DNA of 26,805 bases, taken from positions 1-26,805 of the forward strand of contig MSJI02000349.1 of NCBI GenBank assembly GCA_001931905.2, read 5' to 3'. A program made the position numbers and the translations under genes. Positions 1-7,532 of the stretch are shown in pieces. Each line of letters starts with the position of its first letter. Position 1 is the first letter of the stretch. Source of the DNA: Cladosporium sp. IMV 00045 (Eukaryota > Ascomycota > Dothideomycetes > Cladosporiales > Cladosporiaceae). The notes under the pieces are model-generated. The model made no database searches, was not told where the DNA came from, and was given only the letters and a program-made list of their open reading frames with translations.

Positions 1-869
1 CACATCCCTCATCCGCCTGGCTAAATGCCACAGAATCAATCAATGAGTGTTGCGAGACATTGCCTGTCATTTGGTGGGAAGTCCCCATGGATTTCTTGCA
101 GCGAAGGGTCGATGTCCTACTTTCTGCGCTCCGTCCCTGGGTAACATTTCTTGGCGACACTTGAGTCTGACTGAACGTGGAACGGTAGATTCTCTGAACG
201 AGCGCGACTGGGGCTTCCCAGCAGTCGTATTATCTCGAAGGCATCTCCTGCGGCTGAAGAGTTCTAGCTTGATTGATCACGCGAGCTTTTGTTTACCGAC
301 ATTGACACAGTGCTTGTTTTTTTAAAGAGACTGCACTTGTTACTGTGATGGAACGTCACGCCTGTCTGGAATATGAGGGCCAACCGCGCGGGTGGCAACG
401 GGCTGGCCAACTGTCCATCGAATCCATGGTGATACGCATTGATGTTACCCAGTCCTTGGCTTCAACCACACGCAGGCCTGTTAGTAAACCTGCCCTCAGC
501 CTCTAGCAAACGCTAGCACGACCATGTCGGAATAGGGAAATGGTCGTTTTACTGCCTTCGTATCGGGGGAAATCGATTGGAACGGCACTGTCAACATCTC
601 AAGGCACAACAGGTTTCACTGCCTAGAGCTGAACATGTTTCGAAATCCAAGGCTGAGCATTTTGAAGGCATCCTGAAGGCATCGTGCCATGATCCTTAGG
701 CATGCCTCGATGAAGCTGTACTGTGATCAGAGATCCTGAAAGATATATATATTAGACAGCAACAGCACACTCCGCTCCCAAGCTCGAACACAACTTCCAA
801 AGACATCATCTTCGGTTCTTCACCATCTAGCTCAACAAGAAATCATTTACTCTTACACCAACCAACACA
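1..869. other. Intergenic region, upstream of the secreted-protein gene
   Basis: I see no supported gene here. A 92-codon open frame at 47-325 has no recognisable domain and unremarkable composition, so it is not called. A short direct duplication of the 11-mer CTGAAGGCATC type lies near 663-684. The last 130 bases hold a TATA-like element and a pyrimidine/CA-rich leader that fit a promoter for the plus-strand gene starting at 870. Confidence 0.5.
744..754 (+). promoter_or_regulatory. TATA-like element of the secreted-protein gene
   Basis: The run TATATATATTA lies about 115 bases before the ATG at 870 and is followed by a CA-rich stretch typical of a fungal 5' leader. It is the only strong TATA-like run in the upstream 800 bases. 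Function is inferred from position only. Confidence 0.45.
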
Positions 870-1368
870 ATGATCCCGACCACCTTAACCCTCCTCATCG
901 CAGCCAGCGCCATCTCATTCCCCTACGCCGTCGCGGCGGCCCCCAACGACAAGGGCAAAATGCCCCTTCAAGCCCGCGACAACCCGAAACTGAACGAATA
1001 CTCCAGCGAGAACTGGTTCGTAGCAACAACGCACAAAAAAAAAACTCTCCTTCTCACCCCCCTCCCCCTCCGCACACCAAACCCTCCACTAACCCCTCCC
1101 CCTCCCAAGCGACGGCACGCTCCTCTACCACCACTCCCCGCCCGCCGAGCAGTGCGTGGGCATCGACTCACAAACGAAATCCGTGTACCTCGTCAACGGC
1201 TTCGGGGAGAGCAATCTGGTTCAAGCCTTCCTTGACGCGGGCGAGTGTGATCACGGCCAGGGAGGCGCGGTGTTGACTTGGGATGTGGACCAGCAGAATT
1301 GCTTCCGCGTCGAGCGGCCGGGCGAAGGAAGTGGGAGGGTCAGGGATGTTATGTTCCCGATTGCTTAG
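870..1368 (+). CDS. Small secreted four-cysteine protein (effector-like candidate)
   Basis: Two exons are inferred: 870-1015 and 1110-1368, giving 134 residues. The donor is GTTCGT at 1016, a CTAAC branch-like site lies near 1088-1092, and the acceptor CCCAAG ends at 1109. This junction joins the signal-peptide frame to the downstream frame and creates a Cys codon. Residues 1-24 look like a signal peptide (hydrophobic run ending AVAAA). The mature part has exactly four cysteines (about residues 49, 64, 95 and 113), which would allow two disulfide bonds, and no other domain that I recognise. A GTAGCA donor at 1020 would need a later acceptor and would lose the first two cysteines, so it is less likely. 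The gene is alone on the plus strand, tail-to-tail with the WD40 gene. Small size, secretion and paired cysteines fit fungal secreted proteins of the candidate-effector kind. Its function is unknown. Confidence 0.72.
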
Positions 1369-1720
1369 GGGGTGGGGTTGGACGAGGGGATGGAAGTTGG
1401 GGGAAGGGATGGGTTGGGTTGCTGGGGATGTTTCGAGTTTATTTAGTTAGTTGTGAGATGTGGTGGACTGTCGTTACAGAGCAATTCTTGATTGGGGTCG
1501 GTCAAGGAGGACTTATGTGAATGAAGTCCTGAATGTTTCTGTGTCTACTATGTGCTCGTTATTATCTATCCCAATGCCCATTCAAGAAGAAAGCAGAGTG
1601 AGTACTCCCCGAGACTGTCAAAGAGTTCCAATCAGCCTAAGCTCCAGCCCATGTACATAAGGGGGGGTGGGGGGAAAGAAGAAAATCATCTACAAGCTCT
1701 CACAAGCTCAAAAGCCAGAA
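1369..1720. other. Convergent 3' intergenic region
   Basis: This is the space between the stop codons of two converging genes (secreted protein, plus; WD40 protein, minus). It contains a G-rich run at about 1661-1674 (seven G, T, six G) next to a TGTACATAA sequence. No coding signal is convincing; the short open frames here are low-complexity or overlap the WD40 gene. Confidence 0.5.
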
Positions 1721-4150
1721 CTACTCATCATCATCCCACCCAGCAGCGAAACCCCTCATCCTCCTTCTCCTTCTCGGCTCCTCCGCCTCACTATAGTACC
1801 TATCATCATGCCTCAACTGCGCCGTAACCCTCGCTCCCATAGGCGTACTACCCAAACTACTCGCCTTCGCAACGCCGCGATCGTCAGCGCCAACCTCGTC
1901 CGGCCCTTCAACGCCATCGTTCCAGCTATGCACAGTGGTAGTGCCGAGCCCGTGGTCCCAGCCGTTCCAGCTCGTGGCCGCCACGACGGGCGCGGAAGGG
2001 TGCCAGCTGGCGTCGCGGACGATCGTCTTCCACGTGCCCGTGCGCCCGTAGTAGTCGTAGCGCTCGGCGAAGCGCTCGTCGCTTGCGGGTCGGGAGTTCA
2101 TCGTCGCGGCTTGCACGTCGATTTGTGCGCGGGGGGTACCGTCGAGGTTCCAGATGTGTACGCGTCCGTCGTGTGAGCCGGAGTAGATGTACCTTTGGTC
2201 TGTCGATGTCGGAGGTGAGAAGTGGCAGCGGATGAGTGTCTTAAGGACGCGGTGGCCGCGGAAGGTGACGAGGGAGCAGTCGTGGGGGTGAGGGGTGTGG
2301 TCTAGCGTGTCGTAAGGGGAGAAGCGGTAGTCGAAGTTCGTGGTGTAGTCCTGTGAGGTTGATTGTATTAGTGAGAACAAAGTGGTGGCAAGAACATAGC
2401 GGCATGCTTACTTGTGGATTTACCCTCTCACCGACATCCGTCGAAACCATCTTTCTCAAATCCCAAAGCTTACACGTCTGATCCTTCGCGTTGCTGATAA
2501 CATATCGCCCATCACCTTTGGAGTCAATATAAGTCAAACCCTCCGTGTGGCCCAGAAACATGCCCGCGGGCCTCATGGAGCTCAAACTCCGCCTGTCCCA
2601 GACCTTCAGAGTCGTATCATCCGAGCCAGAGTACAAGATATGAGGACTCATCTTGTCACCGAAACAAACGGCGTTGACATCGTCCTGATGTCCCGGTATG
2701 CTCAAAATGCTGCGCTGAGCTTGCAAGTCATAGACGTAAACGCAAAAGTCGCTCGTGCCGGCAACGATCTCATCGCCTTCGCCGCTGAACCGCAATGACC
2801 AGATACCAAAATGTCCATTGCGTCCACGTCCCCAGCCTCTTCCGCCACCGCCGCCACTTCCGCCTCCCATGTTTGAGAAGTCCAGATGTCGCGGCTCCGA
2901 GGTGTCTGCGGGATCTGTAGCTGCGAGGCAAACATCGCTCTTGATACTGCTGTAAGCCAGGTATTTGTTGTCCGGTGACAAGGTGGCGTCGGTGATGGTC
3001 CATTGGCCGCCGTAGTAATTCACAGTCTTGTAGTAACGCCAATCATACGGATTCGAAGTGTCGTACATGCGGACTTTGAAATCCTGTCCACAGGCGAAGA
3101 AGAACGAGCCGTCCTCGCTGAACTGACCAGAGTAGCATCGATCGTTCAGGTTGATGATCATGTCCGCCTTCGAACTGGGGATGAGATCCTGCGAAGCGAG
3201 CGACCCGAGCACACGTGCCCGGCCACGATTGCCAACGCCGAGCTCGCGATCGAACATGCGACGAGCGAGACGGCGACGTTTGTTTTGCGTGCTCTGCTCA
3301 AAGGGCTGACCGCACGCTGTATGGTCGCAGCGATCGCAAGCGCCGAATTTCCCGCTTCCCATGAGCTTCCGGCCTTCCTCAGACGGAACCTTGGGGTATC
3401 TGTCACCTGCGTACGCTCGTCTTTCTCTGCGAAACGATCGACCGAAAGGCACAAATTCGGGATCGTTGTCATCGTCCTCATCCTCTTCCTCGCCGTCCTC
3501 TCCAAGTGCAACATGTTGTCTCCGTCCACTTGACCTCGTCCTGACGCCTCCACCGCCCGAAGGCGTGAAAATGCCTCTCAGACCAGCCTGGCTGAGAAGT
3601 TGCATGATTTGCTGCTGCGTGACTGCCGAACAAATTCGATCAGCAAGTGTCCATCTCCAAATGCCAAATACCTCAAAGAAAATATCCTCAAAACCTACTC
3701 GTAATCGTATGCGCCCCAGCAGCATCGAAAGCGGCGGGCGTCTGCTCCTCTCTGTCATCATTGTCATCGTCCTCTTCAAGCTCCTCCTCTTCCTCACCCT
3801 CAACATCAACCCTAACCTCATCCCCATCCTCATCGACAAAAGTCCCCTCCTCAGCATCAAAGTACACCGTCGTCTCGCCCTGCTCCGTGCCATCGTCGTC
3901 GTCTTCGTCTAGAGTCGAACTCGCAAGCTGAAAAGCAAAAAGTCAGCATAGCTCAAAACAGCATCAATATTGACCAAGTCTCTCTTCTCATCAACGCCCG
4001 CCTTTCCCATCCCCAAAACGCAGCACCACCACCCAAAGAAACACACGAACGCACCTCAAAATCCATGTCGTCATCACCACCCGAAGCACTCTCCTCGATG
4101 CCCGCCCACTCGCTCTCCTCGGCGGACGATTCGCGCACTCGCTCGGCCAT
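1721..4150 (-). CDS. DCAF11: WD40 repeat protein, DCAF11/WDR23-like CUL4-DDB1 substrate receptor
   Basis: Four exons on the minus strand are inferred: 4150-4055, 3927-3699, 3622-2412 and 2350-1721, giving 721 residues. Donors are GTGCGT, GTAGGT and GTAAGC; acceptors are TTTTCAG, TCGGCAG and CCTCACAG, and all junctions keep frame. Residues 1 to about 105 are strongly acidic and disordered. Next come a QQQIMQLLSQAGLRG helix and a basic stretch, then WD40 repeats from about residue 265 to 590. Visible repeat cores include GQFSEDGSFFFACGQD, SGSDDTTLKVWDRRS, SNAKDQTCKLWDLRK and SGSHDGRVHIWNL. The order and the motifs VNAVCF, YIDSKGDGRYVISNAKDQT and WDRR/WDLR match animal DCAF11 (WDR23) and plant LEC14B. 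WDxR motifs are how such proteins bind DDB1, so the inferred role is to present substrates to a CUL4 ubiquitin ligase. At 721 residues it is longer than the roughly 550 of animal homologues; the extra length is the acidic N-terminus and a basic C-terminal tail. Confidence 0.88.
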
Positions 4151-4705
4151 GATGATATTACACAAAGCGATCAAAATTTGCCCCGCCAGAAATTGAAGTA
4201 GAAAAGCTCACCAACTGGTGAACAATTGATCAGAGAGAAAGGCGGGCGGAAACAAGAGAGCAGAGACGGCCTTCGGGAAGTTTAAGCTTCGCGATTGCGT
4301 GTGGAGCAAGCAGCCGAGGCGATAAGACAGGGAGTGGATGGGTTAAGTCCGTTATGTCCGTTGGGGGGAATTATTTGCGTGCTGCTAGTGTGCTTCCGGC
4401 AGGTGTCAAGTGTGAAGATGGTAAAAAGAGACAGTTGGTTTGATGGAAAGAGATGCAATTGATTTGGGGGAGGGGAGAAGCACAACCGGAACCCCTTTCC
4501 AGAAGATATTCCATCCATCCCAAAAGCAATCATTCATAAATTCCCAGTCCTCAAGAATATACATAAGCCCTCCGCCCATTCGATTACATTAATTCCAATC
4601 GCCAACTCACTCCATCGCATCTTCCTCTTTCTTTTTCTTTCTAATTCCCTCAACCCAGCACAGCTTCAGAAAAAATTTATACCAGAAGATCATCACCCTC
4701 ATCTA
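4151..4705. other. Intergenic: promoter of the WD40 gene and 3' region of the EGF-like gene
   Basis: Both flanking genes are on the minus strand, so this interval holds the upstream region of the WD40 gene (right next to 4150) and the 3' UTR of the membrane-protein gene ending at 4706. It has A/T-rich and CT-rich tracts (about 4555-4680). An 83-codon minus frame at 4282-4533 lacks coding character and is not called. Confidence 0.5.
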
Positions 4706-7525
4706 CTACTGCCCATCACCACCAACCTGCTCACCACCTTTCTTGAGCACTTTCTTCCCAAGATCCACCTGCCACTCCCCACCCCCTACCGCAACAACAC
4801 CCGAACCCTTGCCAGCATCAAGCGCCTGCTGCAAAGCCTTCTGCGCCCCCTCCGCATCCTGGAGCGAAGCCGAGTCCTGCAGAATATACAGAACAGCAGC
4901 GCGAGCGAAGTCCAAGTCCGGCTTGCTGCTGGACGAAGCAGAAGGTGAAGGTGAAGAGGTGGTTGTCGCGGAAGCCGGCGAGACCGAGTGCTCTACGGGC
5001 GAAGGTCTGGAGTCGAAGACGATGCCGTTGGAAGTCGCTTCGGCGGGGTGGACGGAGGGTTCGGAGGCTTGAGGGGAGCGTTTGACTGGCGTTGGCACCG
5101 AGGGAAGTTCGCGGCGAAGTCGACGTTGGGCTTTGCCGTTGAAGCTGACGAGGGCGTTTTCGGCGGCACAGCTGAGGTCTGCTTCGTTGAAGAGGCCGAG
5201 GATGGCGCGGGCGTCGAGGAGAATGGAGTATTCGTCGTCGGCCATGTTGACGAGGCGAGGGATGGCGTCGCCAACGGTAGCGTCGTCGTCCATGTCGGGA
5301 ATGGTAAGGGAGGAACAGCCTGCGGTGGATTTGGTGGAGCAGGTTGGGCCGGTGAATGAATTAACGCAGACGCAGCGGCAAGTGTTTTCTGACTCGGAGG
5401 AGGGGAAGGCTTGCCCGCCATTTTCGCATGTCAGGCTCTCGGAACATTGAGAGAGTGTGGAGGCTTGGGTTCCAGTGCTTGCTTGGTCGTTGGACGATTC
5501 AGAGTTCTGGTTTGGGATCACGATCAGGACGATGGGGATGACCGTAGCAGCGGCGACGAGTAGGATCAGGATGATGACGAGCAAAATGAACAGCCAAAGA
5601 GGTATACCGCAGCAGCGGCGTTGTTTGCGGGTGTTAGAGGCGACGTCGCTGTTGCTGGGCAAGGGTGCTGATTGCCTGCGACTTCCCCAGTTGTTCAGGC
5701 TGCGGTTTTCGCCCTGAGGCGTAGCAACACCTGGTGGCGGGAAAGAGTTGAGAATGTCACTGAGGCTAGCAGCACTGCGGCGTGTCTTCTCGTTTCCCTC
5801 GCCGTTGCCAGCGGCGAGAAAATGCTCCATACCGAGTCTGCTCGCTGTGCGACCACGATCGAGGTTGGAAGCAAGACGAGTCGCGCGCTTGATCAAATCG
5901 GACAGACTGGTCAATGAACCGCGAGCTTCTTCATCTTTGATCGCGTCAACATTGAGGCGAGGCGGGCGCCTCTTTCCGGCGCGCAAGCCTGAAAAGCCAT
6001 CTGTTGGAGCTTTGAGGGTGTCGCTGTCTTTTCTTGCGAGGTCGCGTCTCTTCTCGGGGTCTGTGAAGGTTTCTTTTGCAAAGGCGTCGTCGTAGTCGTC
6101 GTCGTCGTCGTCGTCATCGTCGTCACGAGTAAGAGGCGAGCGGCCATGGACATGATGCTGCTGTTGTTGCTGCTTCTTCGGAAGACCCAAATGCTCATCG
6201 GATTTGTTGATCACACTGACACTTGCCGGGGAACTGTCCATCTGAGCACCGCGTGCTTGAGTGCTTCTGCCTGATCCTGATGATGAGTCGAAAAAGCTAT
6301 CACCCGGGTCGGTTGCTCCAGCTCTGTGAATAGGCGGTATAGGAGGAGCGGTTGGTGACTCGTCATAATCAGCTCCAACAACCGCATTGTCGTTGATTTC
6401 AGTAGTCTGTCTCGGTCCACTAGGCATCGCTTGCTGGTCCTGGTCCTGCACACTTAAACCTACATCGGCCGAAGAAGAACTTCGCTTCCGCATGCGATCA
6501 CCACTCTTCACATGGGTCAAAGTTGGCTTGCTTCGCCTACCCAAACTGGCCTGGCGAACCGGTACATTTCCCTCGGAAGGTGATTCTCCCCGTTGTTGCG
6601 CGAAGTAGTCGTCCGCGACTGCTTCTTGCATTCGTTGTTTGAAAGGCCTGAGGGGGGGTTCAGGACGCGGAGGGGAGTTGGCTGGCGCGTTTTCTGACTC
6701 GGGGGTGATGGATACACCACTTTCGCGGCCGTCAAGGTAGAATTTGGGGATGCCGATGGGAATAGCATTACTGCTGGTGAGAGATGATCGACTATGGCTG
6801 TGGCGCGAACTCTCCGCTTCCTCTACTATAGGATGCACTGACGATAGTTGCTGTGAGTAGTAAGACGAGGGTCCTCGGCGAGAGGAAGGTGGAGGTCCGA
6901 GAGGCGGCCTTGGGGGCATTTTGGTGTAACTTGCTTGCTGGGGGATTGGGTTGCCATGTGACGGGAGTCCTGATGCCTGAGTTGGTATGCTGTAGCCCTC
7001 TCCGGTCCATTGCCCAGTACCATGATGGAACTGTTGCGACGGCAGTTGTGATCGAGGGTTGGATGGTTGATGAGAGCGAGGAGGCTGCTGCATGGGTGGC
7101 TGTTGAGAGGAGTAATTCGCTGGCGCAGCACGGGGACCCGATCGTGGTGGCTCAACATTAGGGGGAACATAGTCTGGCCTTTGAGGCCTTGGTGGTGGGC
7201 GCGAGCCATTTGGTCGGCGAGGTGGTGGCTCTTGACGGGGCACCGGCTGAGCGCTCAATGGCCACTGGTCGGTCTCATGATCGGCATATTCGGTGTCGTC
7301 GTAGAGGTCCCGTGTGTCCATTTGTTGGGCTCTGGGATAAGCCTGTGGGCGAGGAAACCTCATGCGAGGGTCGGCAGCGTACTGTTGTTGATACTGAACA
7401 TATTCTTGCTGGGGAGCGCGGTTCTTCTGTAGGCGTTTCGAGCCTTGCTCGTGATAGGCGGGGATACCATAATCGTCGTACCACTGACCCTCGGGCCCAT
7501 TGGAGGGGGGAGAGTTATAGCTCAT
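4706..7525 (-). CDS. Single-pass membrane protein with EGF-like cysteine cluster and long disordered N-terminus
   Basis: One uninterrupted exon encodes 939 residues, ATG at 7525 and TAG at 4706-4708. Residues 1 to about 630 are low-complexity, rich in P, Q, S and R, with a run of ten aspartates encoded by a GTC/GAC repeat near 6084-6126. A dicysteine and one long hydrophobic segment (CCGIPLWLFILLVIILILL and onward, about residues 635-670) would span the membrane. Just after it lies a six-cysteine EGF-like cluster (about 690-730; pieces TCENGG, CRCVC, FTGPTCS). It is followed by a folded-looking region and an S/P-rich part ending in a helical, Lys/Gly-rich tail. No N-terminal signal peptide is seen, so a type II topology (N-terminus in the cytosol, EGF-like part in the lumen or outside) is inferred. 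EGF-like domains are uncommon in fungi. The ligand and pathway are unknown; a cell-surface or wall-sensing role is only a guess. Confidence 0.85.
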   Translation of the reverse strand: MSYNSPPSNGPEGQWYDDYGIPAYHEQGSKRLQKNRAPQQEYVQYQQQYAADPRMRFPRPQAYPRAQQMDTRDLYDDTEYADHETDQWPLSAQPVPRQEPPPRRPNGSRPPPRPQRPDYVPPNVEPPRSGPRAAPANYSSQQPPMQQPPRSHQPSNPRSQLPSQQFHHGTGQWTGEGYSIPTQASGLPSHGNPIPQQASYTKMPPRPPLGPPPSSRRGPSSYYSQQLSSVHPIVEEAESSRHSHSRSSLTSSNAIPIGIPKFYLDGRESGVSITPESENAPANSPPRPEPPLRPFKQRMQEAVADDYFAQQRGESPSEGNVPVRQASLGRRSKPTLTHVKSGDRMRKRSSSSADVGLSVQDQDQQAMPSGPRQTTEINDNAVVGADYDESPTAPPIPPIHRAGATDPGDSFFDSSSGSGRSTQARGAQMDSSPASVSVINKSDEHLGLPKKQQQQQHHVHGRSPLTRDDDDDDDDDDYDDAFAKETFTDPEKRRDLARKDSDTLKAPTDGFSGLRAGKRRPPRLNVDAIKDEEARGSLTSLSDLIKRATRLASNLDRGRTASRLGMEHFLAAGNGEGNEKTRRSAASLSDILNSFPPPGVATPQGENRSLNNWGSRRQSAPLPSNSDVASNTRKQRRCCGIPLWLFILLVIILILLVAAATVIPIVLIVIPNQNSESSNDQASTGTQASTLSQCSESLTCENGGQAFPSSESENTCRCVCVNSFTGPTCSTKSTAGCSSLTIPDMDDDATVGDAIPRLVNMADDEYSILLDARAILGLFNEADLSCAAENALVSFNGKAQRRLRRELPSVPTPVKRSPQASEPSVHPAEATSNGIVFDSRPSPVEHSVSPASATTTSSPSPSASSSSKPDLDFARAAVLYILQDSASLQDAEGAQKALQQALDAGKGSGVVAVGGGEWQVDLGKKVLKKGGEQVGGDGQ
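6084..6126. repeat. GTC/GAC trinucleotide repeat coding for poly-Asp
   Basis: A nearly pure run of GTC triplets on the plus strand (one TAG-type and one ATC interruption) reads as consecutive aspartates in the minus-strand membrane-protein gene. The length of such repeats often varies between isolates, so this is a likely polymorphic site within the cytosolic, disordered region. Confidence 0.8.
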
Positions 7526-7532
7526 GGATCAT
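7515..7532 (-). promoter_or_regulatory. Overlapping upstream ORF at the start of the EGF-like membrane-protein gene
   Basis: An ATG at 7532, seven bases before the assigned start at 7525, opens a five-codon frame (M I H E L) that stops at 7515-7517, inside the main coding region but in another frame. Neither ATG has a purine at -3. A scanning ribosome would meet the short frame first, which could lower main-frame translation. This holds only if the transcript starts upstream of 7532. Confidence 0.5.

Noticed and set aside
47..325. 92-codon plus-strand open frame near the left edge
   Set aside because: No domain, no splice or promoter support, and composition typical of random sequence.
870..1235. 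Unspliced 121-codon reading of the secreted-protein gene
   Set aside because: It runs through a C-rich intron and gives a Pro/Arg low-complexity tail without cysteines. The spliced reading is better.
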